Shown: positions 24,253 through 37,987, counted from the stretch's first letter. The stretch: DNA of 64,000 nt from Clostridium sp. AWRP (GCF_004006395.2 NZ_CP029758.2:1612001-1676000); one strand, 5' to 3'. Numbers and translations are program-made. The notes: generated by a model not told the origin, from the sequence alone.

Positions 24253-25776
24253 ATGGAACATTATTATCTTGCTTTTGATGCAGGAACTCAAAGCGTAAAG
24301 GTTGCTGTATATGATAAAAATATGAAATGTGTAGCAAAATCGTCAAATAGAACAACTTTGAAATATCCTCATCCAGGATGGGTTGATATGGATGCAGATG
24401 AATATCTTTTACTTACAAAGCTTGGTATGAAACAGTGCGTAGAACAGTTAAAAAAACAAGAAATTGATCCTAGCTTAATTAAAGCAATTATGGGGGATGG
24501 AATTATTTGTGGAATTGTGGGTATAGACGAAAGTGGAAAGGCAATTACGCCTTATATAAACTATTTGGATTCAAGAACACAGAGAGATGCTGAAACTCTT
24601 AAGAAATTGAACCTTGATGTTTGGGGAAAGGAAACGGGAAATGCTGATCCAAGCTGTATGTTTCCAGCGCTGCATGCAAGGTGGATCTTAGCAAATAGTA
24701 AAGAATTTCAAAAAAGAGGCAAAAAGTTTGTCCATAATGCTCCTTATATCCTGATGAATCTTGCAGGTTTAGAAAGTAAGGATGCTTTTGTTGATTGGGG
24801 AACTATGTCAGGATGGGGCCTTGGATATTGTGTATATGAAAAGAAATGGTCTGATAAACAGCTTGATATATTAGGGATAGCTAAAAGCTATATGCCTAAG
24901 ATTGTAAAGCCCTGGGATATTATTGGTACGTTATCGGAAAGTGCGGCAAAGGAAACGGGATGTCCTCATGGCATACCAATTTGTGCTGGTGCAGGTGATA
25001 CAATGCAGTCCATGTTGGGAAGCGGAATTCTTGAAGCAAATAAGGCTGTAGATGTTTCAGGAACTTGTGCCATGTTTTGTGTCTCTACAAATGGGATTAT
25101 TCCAGAGCTTAGTCAAAGGGGAAGTGAATTGATTTTTAACAGCGGCACTTTAGAAAATACATATTTTTACTGGGGATTTGTTAGAACTGGAGGCTTGGCA
25201 CTGCGTTGGTTTAAGGATAACATTTGTCGAAAATCTGATGATGATAGCTATTATAAACTGCTTAGCAGAGGAGCAGAAAAGGTTGTGCCAGGATGTAATG
25301 GTGTGATTTTCTTACCATATTTAACTGGTGGATATGGTCAATTTTCAAAGATAAAAGGTTGTTTTTTGAACATGACCTTGGATACAGATCAATTTGTTTT
25401 ATGGAGGTCTGTTTTGGAGGCCATTGCTTATGATTATATGGAAATTACAAATGATTATAGAAATGCTGGTATCAAAATAGACAGAATTACCATTACCGAG
25501 GGTGGAAGTAGAGATGATTTATGGAATCAAATTAAAGCAGATATTATGCAAAGTGAAACAATTACACTAGAAGTCTCGGGAGGTGCTGTACTTACAGATT
25601 GTATTATTGGTGCATATGCAGCAGGTGATATAGGGGACTTAAAGGAGGCACTTGTCAGCAATCTAAAAATTATCAATAAATATAGTCCAAATGCCAACAA
25701 TTCAAATATATATAAGGAGCAGTATGTACTTAGAAAAAGTGTATTAAGTGGTATGGTTAGCAACATAAAGTTATAA
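24253..25776 (+). CDS. FGGY-family carbohydrate kinase (xylulokinase-like)
   Basis: 507 residues, the usual length of the family. The N-terminal ATPase fold starts YLAFDAGTQSVKVAVYD; GWVDMDADEY, GAGDTMQSMLGSG and the C-terminal TEGGSRDDLWNQIKAD (catalytic/ADP region) are typical of FGGY kinases. It phosphorylates a sugar or polyol; the sugar cannot be told. ATG 24253 is the first possible start in frame. It has no sugar transporter or isomerase beside it, and sits behind an FMN riboswitch and terminator with which it has no known metabolic link. Confidence 0.85.
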   Translation: MEHYYLAFDAGTQSVKVAVYDKNMKCVAKSSNRTTLKYPHPGWVDMDADEYLLLTKLGMKQCVEQLKKQEIDPSLIKAIMGDGIICGIVGIDESGKAITPYINYLDSRTQRDAETLKKLNLDVWGKETGNADPSCMFPALHARWILANSKEFQKRGKKFVHNAPYILMNLAGLESKDAFVDWGTMSGWGLGYCVYEKKWSDKQLDILGIAKSYMPKIVKPWDIIGTLSESAAKETGCPHGIPICAGAGDTMQSMLGSGILEANKAVDVSGTCAMFCVSTNGIIPELSQRGSELIFNSGTLENTYFYWGFVRTGGLALRWFKDNICRKSDDDSYYKLLSRGAEKVVPGCNGVIFLPYLTGGYGQFSKIKGCFLNMTLDTDQFVLWRSVLEAIAYDYMEITNDYRNAGIKIDRITITEGGSRDDLWNQIKADIMQSETITLEVSGGAVLTDCIIGAYAAGDIGDLKEALVSNLKIINKYSPNANNSNIYKEQYVLRKSVLSGMVSNIKL

Positions 25777-25782
25777 AAAGGG

Positions 25783-25810
25783 GTTAGCAGTTAATTGCTA
25801 ATTTCTTCTT
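25783..25810 (+). terminator. Weak terminator after FGGY kinase
   Basis: GTTAGCAG TTAA TTGCTAAT is a short hairpin followed by TTCTTCTT. Confidence 0.45.
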
Positions 25811-26076
25811 CATAATGATACGACTGATACTAGTAGGCCGAAGATTTGATTAATATTAATTGAGAGGTAATACTTATTTTCAGCAAACTATGTCAGGCGT
25901 GTCACTATATCAATTATTGGGTATATAGAAGTATAATGAGGTATTTCTACAATATTGTATGGTAAACACCGAATATTGCTAATTGCTTATATCTGCATAT
26001 ATGATAAGATATCACTTGTCGCTTCGAGAAGCGGCCAGTACAACCAAGGATGGTTGTTAATATAAATGTATAATGA
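25811..26076. other. Leader region before the tRNA/rRNA operon
   Basis: No gene. It contains small hairpins such as CGCTTCGAGAAGCG (about 26021-26034) and CAACCAAGGATGGTTG (26041-26056). A tRNA promoter must lie here but no consensus pair with correct spacing is certain. Confidence 0.4.
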
Positions 26077-26152
<76 letters not shown>

Positions 26153-26256
26153 AGAGTATTACAGCAATTCAGTTTGCATAGTACTATATAAAAGCTATTA
26201 ATTATATTACTAAAAGAATATATAATGTAATGAACAACCTGGAAATAAGTTACTAA

Positions 26257-26285
26257 TTGACAGGTTGAAATAAAGATGATATACT
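26257..26285 (+). promoter_or_regulatory. rRNA operon promoter
   Basis: TTGACA (26257-26262), a 17-bp spacer and TATACT (26280-26285), about 300 bp upstream of mature 16S and just before the 16S processing stem. Confidence 0.8.
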
Positions 26286-26313
26286 ATAAAAGCTGTCGAA
26301 GTGAGGCGGCAAA

Positions 26314-26337
26314 ATGATCCTTGAAAATTAAACAGAG
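26314..26337 (+). other. 16S processing stem, 5' strand
   Basis: ATGATCCTTGAAAATTAAAC... (24 nt) is complementary, with one mismatch, to 28163-28186 beyond the 16S 3' end. The two strands form the long duplex normally cut by RNase III. Confidence 0.8.
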
Positions 26338-26445
26338 GAAGATATAAGTACAACTTATTTAGAATAAACCAGCAATTCTTTTGAGCTGCGAGAGCAGCTA
26401 AAAAAGTAATTTCGTAATTTAGTGTATTACATTTAGTAATATACT

Positions 26446-26563
26446 AAAATTGATAGTAACGAGTACAGCGAGGAAAATGCTGAACGAGGAGCGGAACTTA
26501 CTAACGTAATTGAGCACCGGAGTGAAGTATTTGACGAAGCTGGGCGAAGTTAATATCAATTTT
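26446..26563 (+). repeat. 118-nt rRNA-leader repeat, copy 1 (before 16S)
   Basis: The ends AAAATTGATA and TATCAATTTT are inverted, so the element closes as a stem. Inside are GTAACGAGTACAGC, GAGGAGCGGA, TGAGCACCGG and TTTGACGAAGCTGG, shared with the copies at 28303-28420 (before 23S) and 31402-31519 (before 5S). All three are 118 nt. Confidence 0.85.
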
Positions 26564-26585
26564 CTATAGAGCCATATAAACTTTT

Positions 26586-28094
<1,509 letters not shown>

Positions 28095-28162
28095 CTAGGG
28101 AGTCGAAAGATAGAGTATAATCTATCTTATAAATTGATGGTTTAAGTAAGTTAGAAAATCTA

Positions 28163-28186
28163 CTCTGTTTAATTTTGAAGGATCAT
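28163..28186 (+). other. 16S processing stem, 3' strand
   Basis: Complement of 26314-26337 (24 nt, one mismatch), closing the 16S precursor duplex. Confidence 0.8.
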
Positions 28187-28224
28187 AGATTCTTCTTTCA
28201 ATTTACAATGTAAATTGAAAAATT

Positions 28225-28248
28225 GTCCTTTGAAAATTGCACAGTAAA
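28225..28248 (+). other. 23S processing stem, 5' strand
   Basis: GTCCTTTGAAAATTGCACAG... is complementary to 31343-31366 with two mismatches and encloses the 23S gene. No tRNA lies in this 16S-23S spacer. Confidence 0.8.
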
Positions 28249-28302
28249 TAAGAAATAAAGTAAAGCTAAGGTTATAATATAACCTTTGTAGATGATACAA
28301 AG

Positions 28303-28420
28303 AAAATTGGCAGTAACGAGTACAGCAAGGAAAAGACCGAATGAGGAGCGGAGTTTACTTATGTAAATGAGCACCGGAATGAGGTATTTGACGAAGCTGG
28401 ACGAAGTTAATGACGATTTT
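28303..28420 (+). repeat. 118-nt rRNA-leader repeat, copy 2 (before 23S)
   Basis: Ends AAAATTGGCA and TGACGATTTT still pair through G-T wobbles, differing from copy 1 in a compensating way. Shared inner blocks include GTAACGAGTACAGC, GAGGAGCGGAGTTTACT and TTTGACGAAGCTGGACG. Confidence 0.85.
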
Positions 28421-28431
28421 CGATAATGAAA

Positions 28432-31322
<2,891 letters not shown>

Positions 31323-31342
31323 TGAAAAGCGAAAGAAAAAAG

Positions 31343-31366
31343 TTTACTGTGCAATTTTGAGAGGAC
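31343..31366 (+). other. 23S processing stem, 3' strand
   Basis: TTTACTGTGCAATTTTGAGA... pairs with 28225-28248. Confidence 0.8.
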
Positions 31367-31401
31367 AGAGCAATTTGAACTCTTAAAAGTTAATATATAA
31401 G

Positions 31402-31519
31402 AAAATTGGTAGAAGCGAGCAGATTGAGGAAAGGTTTGAGCGAGGAGCAGAGTTTACTTGTGTAAATGAGCACCGCAGGGAAGACCTTGACGAAAATATG
31501 AGAAGCTTATAGCAATTTT
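31402..31519 (+). repeat. 118-nt rRNA-leader repeat, copy 3 (before 5S)
   Basis: Ends AAAATTGGTAG and ATAGCAATTTT are inverted. The most diverged copy, but with GAGGAGCAGAGTTTACT(T)GTGTAAATGAGCACCG-type core blocks and the same 118-nt length. Confidence 0.8.
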
Positions 31520-31599
31520 TGATAATTTAATGAGACTCAATCAGCTAAAGCTGATGAGTACCGATTTATACCAAAATCAAAGATTTTGACAAATCGGTA

Positions 31600-31716
31600 T
31601 CTGGTGGTAATGACGTGAAGGTAACACCCCTTTCCATACCGAACAGGAAGGTTAAGCTTCAGAGTGCCGATGGTACTGCAGGGGAGGCCCTGTGGGAGAA
31701 TAGGTCGCTGCCAGGT
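31600..31716 (+). rRNA. rrf: 5S ribosomal RNA
   Basis: Starts TCTGGTGGTAATGACG and contains CCATACCGAACAGGAAGGTT and GGTCGCTGCCAGG, the standard Clostridium 5S layout of about 117 nt. Confidence 0.95.
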
Positions 31717-31725
31717 AATCCTAAA

Positions 31726-31769
31726 AGAAACCATCACACTAAGGAATTAGTGTGATGGTTTCTTTTTTA
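31726..31769 (+). terminator. rRNA operon terminator 1
   Basis: AAGAAACCATCACACTAA and TTAGTGTGATGGTTTCTT form an 18-bp stem followed by a T-run. Confidence 0.9.
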
Positions 31770-31778
31770 ATAAGGTGA

Positions 31779-31821
31779 TGAAAAGATGAAGTGTTATTTA
31801 ACGCCCCATCTTTTCATTTTA
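31779..31821 (+). terminator. rRNA operon terminator 2
   Basis: TGAAAAGATG and CATCTTTTCA followed by TTTT, right after the first terminator, as a backup. Confidence 0.65.
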
Positions 31822-31915
31822 AAATTAAGGGAACTTTAAGGTTTCGTTAAGGGATATGAAAGTATACGTCTTTAAACTTAAATATGTAAAAATTAAATTT
31901 AAAGGTAGGATGTAT

Positions 31916-32743
31916 ATGGATAATTTTTTTAAAACTATGAAAATAAGAAAAGTGGTACTGATTTATGCTGCTGTAGTAATTTTTTTCTGTATAATTTCCG
32001 AGCTGAGTTTTGTAAAATCAACTGGAATATTAGATGAAAATTTATTTTTACTATTATGTAATTTAGGGGTTTTAGTATGGTTTGTGTTAGAATTGAGAAA
32101 AGTGTGCTGCGATGTTAAAAATAAAATATTTGATTTGAAAAGAGATTTAAATATCAAAGATATAACACTTAGTATTATAATAAATATTACTACAACTATC
32201 GGACTTTTTATAATTATAATTTATTCTTTAATTAGTTTGTCACCTTCAATGACGAAGGAAATGCTTGGAGAACTAAATAAAACTGACACAAGTTCCTTAT
32301 ACAGCATCATTATTAATGGTATTGCAGCATCATTTATAGCACCTGTAGTAGAAGAACTTATATTTAGAGGGGTTATACTCAACAGACTAAGAACAAAAAT
32401 TGGAGTTATAAAAGCAGTGATACTGTCTTCCATTTTATTTGGAGCTATTCATTATGAAGTGGGAATGATATCTGCAGTTGTTTTTGGTATATGCATGTCA
32501 CTTATATATTTGAAAACAAAAAATATATTTGTTACTATATCAATCCATGTTATAAATAATTTCATAGTTTCTGTTTTGCAAATTGTATCATTTTTTATTG
32601 ATAATAATACAGCTAAACAGAGCATTACTTTAAACAGTTTTAATTCATTGTTGCTTGCGCTTGGAATTGCTTGCTTTGTTATAGGAACAGCTTTGAGTAT
32701 TTATTTTGTTAAGACAAATTGGAATAAAGAAATTACAGCATAA
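31916..32743 (+). CDS. CPBP-family intramembrane metalloprotease 1
   Basis: 275 residues from ATG 31916 (AGGA 5 bp upstream; the earlier in-frame ATG at 31856 has no site). About seven TM helices. The family motifs are seen: EELIFRGVILNRLR (Glu-Glu-x-x-x-Arg), FGAIHYE with the first catalytic His, and HVINNFI. CPBP (Abi) proteins cleave or process membrane peptides; in Gram-positives some give bacteriocin self-immunity. A paralogue follows after 13 bp, then a two-component system, so the four form a likely operon. Substrate unknown. Confidence 0.88.
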   Translation: MDNFFKTMKIRKVVLIYAAVVIFFCIISELSFVKSTGILDENLFLLLCNLGVLVWFVLELRKVCCDVKNKIFDLKRDLNIKDITLSIIINITTTIGLFIIIIYSLISLSPSMTKEMLGELNKTDTSSLYSIIINGIAASFIAPVVEELIFRGVILNRLRTKIGVIKAVILSSILFGAIHYEVGMISAVVFGICMSLIYLKTKNIFVTISIHVINNFIVSVLQIVSFFIDNNTAKQSITLNSFNSLLLALGIACFVIGTALSIYFVKTNWNKEITA

Positions 32744-32756
32744 AAGGAGAATGTTT

Positions 32757-33569
32757 ATGGATTTTGAATTACTTAAAGGGACTAGGACAAGATATTTATT
32801 TTTAAAAATGCTTTGCATACTTGCGTTAGGTATAGGAATACTTGTAGTACTTGGGAAAATTTTTAAAGTACATTTGACAGATAGTTATATAGAAATTTGT
32901 GCACTTATAATAACAGTATTATGGTTTCTGATTACTTTAAAGTTTATGAAAAGTAATAATATAAATGTCTATGATTTTGTAAAGAAACCTTCTAAAAAAG
33001 GATTTTTATTAGAGCTTCCAGTGAATTTAATAATAACTTATATGGGAGGCATAGGATTTATTTTGATAATGTTGGTTTTAGTAAGTTATATAAACCCAAC
33101 TATGTTAAGCAGTGTTCAGTCAAATTTGGTAAATAAATCTCCTAAAATAAATACAAATTTTATTATAGGAATTAGTTTCATGTCAACAGTTATTATAGTA
33201 CCTATAGTAGAAGAATTTATTTTTAGAGGAGTACTTATGGGTAGGCTGTACAATAAATATGGAATGGGTAAATCAATATTGTTTTCTTCAGTTATTTTTT
33301 TCATTATGCATTTAAATATCAACCCTATGCTTTTACTTTTTGGAATAAGCTGTGCTCTTCTTGTATATAAGTATAAGTCGCTGGTCCCTTCAATTATACT
33401 ACATATGTGTAATAATTTTATTACGTTTATAAATGGTTTGAAAAGCAGTGGAAGCGGAAATAATTTATTAAATGTTAATTCTAGCTTTATGATTGCAGGT
33501 ATTATATTATTTATTATATATGTTTTATATTCTTATAGAAATTATAGAAAATGTAGAAAAGCATTTTAA
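32757..33569 (+). CDS. CPBP-family intramembrane metalloprotease 2
   Basis: 270 residues from ATG 32757, 7 bp after AAGGAG; longer in-frame readings would overlap the previous gene. It has the same motifs as its neighbour: EEFIFRGVLMGRLY, HLNINPMLLLF and HMCNNFI, with similar TM layout, so the pair arose by tandem duplication and then diverged. The response regulator starts 21 bp downstream. Probable membrane protease or immunity protein controlled by that two-component system. Confidence 0.88.
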   Translation: MDFELLKGTRTRYLFLKMLCILALGIGILVVLGKIFKVHLTDSYIEICALIITVLWFLITLKFMKSNNINVYDFVKKPSKKGFLLELPVNLIITYMGGIGFILIMLVLVSYINPTMLSSVQSNLVNKSPKINTNFIIGISFMSTVIIVPIVEEFIFRGVLMGRLYNKYGMGKSILFSSVIFFIMHLNINPMLLLFGISCALLVYKYKSLVPSIILHMCNNFITFINGLKSSGSGNNLLNVNSSFMIAGIILFIIYVLYSYRNYRKCRKAF

Positions 33570-33590
33570 AGGAAAGGAAAGCTTGTATAT

Positions 33591-34286
33591 ATGAAAAAAA
33601 TTTTAATTGCTGATGATGAGCAAGAAATAATAGAACTGCTGACATTATATATTGAAAGGGAAAATTACGAAGTATTTGGAGCTTATGATGGATTTTCAGC
33701 ACTGGATATTTTAAAAGAAGGAGCAATTGATATTGCAATAATTGATATAATGATGCCAAATATGGACGGATATCAGCTTATAAAAAAAATAAGAGAAAAA
33801 TATAAAATCCCTGTAATTGTTATGTCAGCTAAAAGTGAAATAAGCGATAAGATATTAGGACTTGAACTTGGGGCAGATGATTATATAACTAAACCTTGTG
33901 ATCCACTGGAAGTAATGGCAAGGGTAAAGGCACAGCTTAGAAGATGCTCTGAATTTAATTGTAATGAAGAAAAGCATACGGAAACTATAGTAGTTGGAGA
34001 GTTAAAACTCGATACTAATTCTTGTGTCATTTATAAAGGTGATAAACCTATATCAATTACATCCACAGAGTACAAGCTCTTGTTACTTTTAATGGGCAAT
34101 CCTAAAAAAGTTTTTACTAAAAAGCAGATCTTTGAGTCTGTATGGAATGAACCCTTTTATGGTGATGACAATACAATAATGGTTCACATTAGCAAATTGC
34201 GAGATAAAATTGAAGAAGATTCCAAAAACCCAGTGTATTTAAAAACTATAAGGGGACTTGGATATAAATTTGAAAGTAAAAAGTAA
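33591..34286 (+). CDS. OmpR/PhoB-family response regulator
   Basis: 231 residues. The receiver domain has the acidic pair D8-D9, phosphorylation site D52 in IIDIMMPNMDGY and Lys in ITKPCDP; the C-terminal winged helix (about 130-230) has TSTEYKLLLLLMGNP and VHISKLRDKIEEDSKNP with IRGLGYKFE. AAAGGAAAGG precedes the ATG. The partner kinase starts 23 bp after the stop. It probably controls the CPBP genes just upstream. Confidence 0.95.
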   Translation: MKKILIADDEQEIIELLTLYIERENYEVFGAYDGFSALDILKEGAIDIAIIDIMMPNMDGYQLIKKIREKYKIPVIVMSAKSEISDKILGLELGADDYITKPCDPLEVMARVKAQLRRCSEFNCNEEKHTETIVVGELKLDTNSCVIYKGDKPISITSTEYKLLLLLMGNPKKVFTKKQIFESVWNEPFYGDDNTIMVHISKLRDKIEEDSKNPVYLKTIRGLGYKFESKK

Positions 34287-34309
34287 TCAGGGTATGGAGT
34301 GTATCATAT

Positions 34310-35761
34310 ATGTTTTTTGAAACATTAAAAAACCTAAGAAAAAGATTTAAGAGATTATATATTACTATGTTTAAAAATTATATTATATTTGTATTTTTAA
34401 TGCTGCTTGTTTTATCAGGAACTATAGGTTTTATGATTTTTAGCATAGGAAAGATGGTTTCATCAGAAGACTACGTAAAAGATACTCAGAAATTTTTTAT
34501 GGCATCGAAAATAGTAAAAAGTGATTATAAAAAAATTGATGCATCAAAAATTGTTGCATCAAAAGGTTGGGTTGAGATACTTAATTCAAATAAAAAGGTT
34601 ATCTATGTTATAGGAACTAAAAAAGATAAGGTAACAAGTTATACTGAAAATGAACTTTTAAATTTTATGGATCTATCCTATAATAACTTAAAAAGTGGCA
34701 CTTCTTATTTTTATTCTGTTACAGCTTTTAATAGTAATGGTCAAGATCTTTATTGCATTGTGAAAGTGCCTCCTGGAATAGTGACATTAAATGTGGACAT
34801 AGCACCTTCCCCGGACAAGTATATTAAGAAAGCTGCAATTTATATATTGGTAGGCATATTTATAATTATAGTGTTTTTAATAGTATCCGTATTTTTATAT
34901 GCTTATTTAACTACTAAAAAAGTAGTTATGCCATTAAAAAAAATATTGCAGGGTATAAAGAGAATGACTGAAGAAGATTATTCAACAAGGATTAATTTTA
35001 ATGCAGAAAATGAATTTGGAGAAATAAGAGATGCTTTTAATTTTATGGCTGAAAAAATTGAAGCTTCAATATTTGAAAGAAGCAGGATGGAAAATTTGAA
35101 ACAACAGCTTTTATCAGATATATCCCATGATTTAAAAACGCCATTAACTTCTATTATGGGGTATTCTAAGGCACTTAATGACGGTGTGGTAGAAAATGAT
35201 AAAAAGATTAAACAGTATTTAAACATAATATACAATAAATCAAAGAGAACAGTTTCTCTAATTGAAAATCTTCATGAGTTTACAAAACTTGATAATAGCA
35301 AGTTTTTAATAAGCAAGGGAAAATACGACTTTTGTGAGTTTGTACGAGAAATAGTATCTGAATACTATAATGAATTTGAAGAAAAAAATTTTGAACTTGA
35401 AATAAATTTACCAGACAATGAAATTATATATGAATTTGATAAAATAGAGATGGAAAGGGCTATCTCAAATATTATATCTAATATATTAAAGTATAATGAA
35501 GCTGGGACAAAGGCAAAAATAGAGTTAACTTATGGCAATTCAAAAATACAACTTATAATTGCAGATGATGGAGTTGGTATTGATGAAAATCTAAAAAAAT
35601 ATATATTTGAACCTTTTGTAAGAGGAGACAAGTCAAGGTATACAAAAGGTGGTACGGGACTTGGACTTTCTATTGCAAATAAAATAGTACAAAAGCATGG
35701 AGGAACTTTGACTCTTGAAAAATGTAAGAAATATAAAACAGTATTTAGGTTAAAATTTTAA
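34310..35761 (+). CDS. Sensor histidine kinase
   Basis: 483 residues. TM1 about 22-46, an extracytoplasmic domain of about 130 residues with no recognised fold, TM2 about 178-200, HAMP (200-252), HisKA with DISHDLKTPLTSIMGY (phospho-acceptor His273), and HATPase with the N box (NIISNILKYNEAG), DDGVGID and GGTGLGLSIANKIV. It phosphorylates the regulator at 33591. The ligand is unknown; adjacency to CPBP genes suggests a membrane or peptide stress. Confidence 0.94.
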   Translation: MFFETLKNLRKRFKRLYITMFKNYIIFVFLMLLVLSGTIGFMIFSIGKMVSSEDYVKDTQKFFMASKIVKSDYKKIDASKIVASKGWVEILNSNKKVIYVIGTKKDKVTSYTENELLNFMDLSYNNLKSGTSYFYSVTAFNSNGQDLYCIVKVPPGIVTLNVDIAPSPDKYIKKAAIYILVGIFIIIVFLIVSVFLYAYLTTKKVVMPLKKILQGIKRMTEEDYSTRINFNAENEFGEIRDAFNFMAEKIEASIFERSRMENLKQQLLSDISHDLKTPLTSIMGYSKALNDGVVENDKKIKQYLNIIYNKSKRTVSLIENLHEFTKLDNSKFLISKGKYDFCEFVREIVSEYYNEFEEKNFELEINLPDNEIIYEFDKIEMERAISNIISNILKYNEAGTKAKIELTYGNSKIQLIIADDGVGIDENLKKYIFEPFVRGDKSRYTKGGTGLGLSIANKIVQKHGGTLTLEKCKKYKTVFRLKF

Positions 35762-35769
35762 AAAGAGTG

Positions 35770-35825
35770 TGCTGCACTAAGAGCAAATTCTACAACATAT
35801 TGTGTGTAAATTACTTAGTGCAGCA
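35770..35825. terminator. Hairpin between convergent genes
   Basis: GCTGCACTAAG and CTTAGTGCAGC form an 11-bp stem with a long loop 10 bp after the kinase gene. No T-run follows on this strand, so its efficiency is uncertain. Confidence 0.4.
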
Positions 35826-35837
35826 GTCCCATAGTAT

Positions 35838-35984
35838 TTATCCGATCGCTACCATTGCTAACACTCCCATCTGCTATCAAAGTGGGGGATAAGCACTGCT
35901 ACGCACCTGGATAAGTTCTTCTAAGGTTCAGCTGGAGAAAGTTATCCTTATAAGCAAACTCCATCTGAACCTAAGAATCACTTG
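35838..35984 (+). repeat. Dispersed structured repeat, copy B
   Basis: Begins TTATCCGATCGCTACC, has CATTGCT/AGCACTG in place of the copy A stem CTGCTCT/AGAGCAG, keeps ACACTCCCAT and CTACGCACCTGGATAA, and ends with AACTCCATCTGAACCTAAG pairing with CTAAGGTTCAGCTGGAG. The most diverged of the three copies. Confidence 0.7.
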
Positions 35985-36010
35985 ATTTAGTAGCAATTCT
36001 AATACATTTA

Positions 36011-37987
36011 TTAGTTTAATTTATAAGCTTCTGCAAATGCTGTAGATACTGCATTTGCAATCCTGCCAACTTGTGCAGTGTCACCAATTTTAATTACATT
36101 GTGGAAATTTGCATTTAATTTCTCTGCTAAAGTTTGATCAGCATGTACTCCTAAAGAAAGTACTACATATTCGACTGGAAGCTTCTCTTTTTCTCCATCT
36201 TTTTCTTCTAATATAACTGACTCGTCTGTAATATCTACTAATTTGTGAGATGGCATGAAAGAGGTGTTCATTTTTTCTAATCTGCCTTGTATATCAGTTA
36301 AGTTTTGCCAGCTAGCATCAGGACCAATTTTATCCATCATTTCTATAACGTATACTTTATTGTTCATTGTGCCTAATAATTCAGCTGTTTCAAGTCCAGT
36401 CATACCAGAACCTATAACTGCTACTTTTTTATTTGAAATTTTAACTTTTCCTGATAAAATATCAGAACTTGTACAAACATTTTTACCTTGTACACCAGGA
36501 ATAGATTTAGGCACTATAGACGTGGAGCCTGTGCCTATAAACACTGCATATGGATTCAATTTTTTAATAGATTCTATTGTTGCTGGTGTATTTAAATGAA
36601 CTTCAACACCTAATTTCTTTAATTGAATTTCAAAATATTTAATAAGCCAATTAATTTTTTCTTTGTGAGGTGGCTTGTTTGCTAAACATAATTGTCCGCC
36701 AAGTTCTGAATTTTTTTCAAACAATATTACTTTGAATTTACGTTCTGCTAGAACACGTGCTGCTTCCATTCCGGATGGACCTCCACCTATAACAACTACC
36801 ATACGTCCATTTCCGTCTTGTCTGGAACTATTATAAAACCATTCACGAGCAGCTCTTGCATTAATTGCACAAGAAAATGGCTCACCTTTCATACCGTTAA
36901 CTGCCATGGAATCCATGCAATTTAAACATGAAATACATCTTCGAATTTCATCTACTCTGCCTTCGGCAGTTTTCTTTACCCAATCGGGATCAGCAAGTAA
37001 GCCTCTGGCAATTGTTACGCAATCTACTTTTCCTTCTGAAATAATTTTTTCAGCGAAATCAGGATTACGGATGGTACCTACTCCAAATACAGGTACATCA
37101 ACTGCTTTTTTAACAGCTTCTGCTAAATATATTTTCCATCCTTCTGGATAAGAAGTAGGTTCCCAAGCTTTATTCATTGTTTCATAAATTCCAGCAGATA
37201 CGTTTATGGCATCCAATCCAAAAGGTACAAGATATTTACAGATTTCAACAGCTTCGTCTAACAATAATCCATCTTCCTTAATTGGAAATACAGAGTCTCT
37301 TAAAAATTCATCTGCAGAGATTCTCATAATTACTGGATATTCACGGCCAACTCGCTGGCGAATTCCCTGTATAATTTCTTTAATAATACGGGATCTATTT
37401 TCGGTACTTCCGCCGTATTCATCAGTTCGTTTGTTTGTAAATGGAGAAAGAAATTGATTTAGCATATATCCATGTGCTGCATGAAGTTCAACACCATCAA
37501 TACCAGCTTTGTAACATCTTTCTGCTGCATTTATAAAATCTTGTACAAGACTCTTTACTTCTGCATTTGTCATTTCACGACAAGGTGCCTGAGTTAGCAT
37601 ACTTTTAATTCCGCTTGGAGAAATTGTTGGTTTTCCGCCAATTACTTCACATACAGTTTGACGTCCTGGATGATGTAATTGAATGAAGATAGCACCATCA
37701 TAATAATGTACTGCATTTGCAAGTTTTCTAAGGCCTGGAATACATTCATCAGTAGCTGCAGAAGATTGGCGGGGCATCATAATTCCAGTATCGTTGTTTA
37801 CTCGAGTGACTTCATTGATAATAAGTCCTACTCCACCCTTAGCTCGTTCAGCGTAGTATGCACATTCACATTCAGAAATTGTTGCATTTTCATTTGCAGT
37901 TGCTGATCCCATGGCTCCCATTACAACACGGTTTCGTATTTTTAAACTTCCAATATTTATTGGAGATAATAAATTTTCATAACTCAT
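36011..37987 (-). CDS. Old Yellow Enzyme family NADH:flavin oxidoreductase (2-enoate reductase type)
   Basis: 658 residues. An FMN TIM barrel (about 1-370; VVMGAMGSATANEN, QLHHPGRQ, ELHAAHGYMLNQFLSP) is followed by a [4Fe-4S] cluster motif CISCLNCMDS with a further Cys in PFSCAINA, then FAD/NAD(P) domains with VVVIGGGPSGMEAARVL and VAVIGSGMTGLETAELL. This is the layout of 2,4-dienoyl-CoA reductase, 2-enoate reductase and bile-acid BaiCD/BaiH enzymes, which reduce activated C=C bonds. GGGAGGA precedes the ATG. It lies 23 bp after the alcohol dehydrogenase gene, in one operon, opposite a PucR regulator. The substrate is not shown. Confidence 0.88.
   Translation of the reverse strand: MSYENLLSPINIGSLKIRNRVVMGAMGSATANENATISECECAYYAERAKGGVGLIINEVTRVNNDTGIMMPRQSSAATDECIPGLRKLANAVHYYDGAIFIQLHHPGRQTVCEVIGGKPTISPSGIKSMLTQAPCREMTNAEVKSLVQDFINAAERCYKAGIDGVELHAAHGYMLNQFLSPFTNKRTDEYGGSTENRSRIIKEIIQGIRQRVGREYPVIMRISADEFLRDSVFPIKEDGLLLDEAVEICKYLVPFGLDAINVSAGIYETMNKAWEPTSYPEGWKIYLAEAVKKAVDVPVFGVGTIRNPDFAEKIISEGKVDCVTIARGLLADPDWVKKTAEGRVDEIRRCISCLNCMDSMAVNGMKGEPFSCAINARAAREWFYNSSRQDGNGRMVVVIGGGPSGMEAARVLAERKFKVILFEKNSELGGQLCLANKPPHKEKINWLIKYFEIQLKKLGVEVHLNTPATIESIKKLNPYAVFIGTGSTSIVPKSIPGVQGKNVCTSSDILSGKVKISNKKVAVIGSGMTGLETAELLGTMNNKVYVIEMMDKIGPDASWQNLTDIQGRLEKMNTSFMPSHKLVDITDESVILEEKDGEKEKLPVEYVVLSLGVHADQTLAEKLNANFHNVIKIGDTAQVGRIANAVSTAFAEAYKLN

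Noticed and set aside
25811..26076. TATAAT at 26069-26074 as promoter of the tRNA
   Set aside because: It ends 3 bp before the mature tRNA and has no -35 at the right distance, so it cannot start the tRNA transcript.
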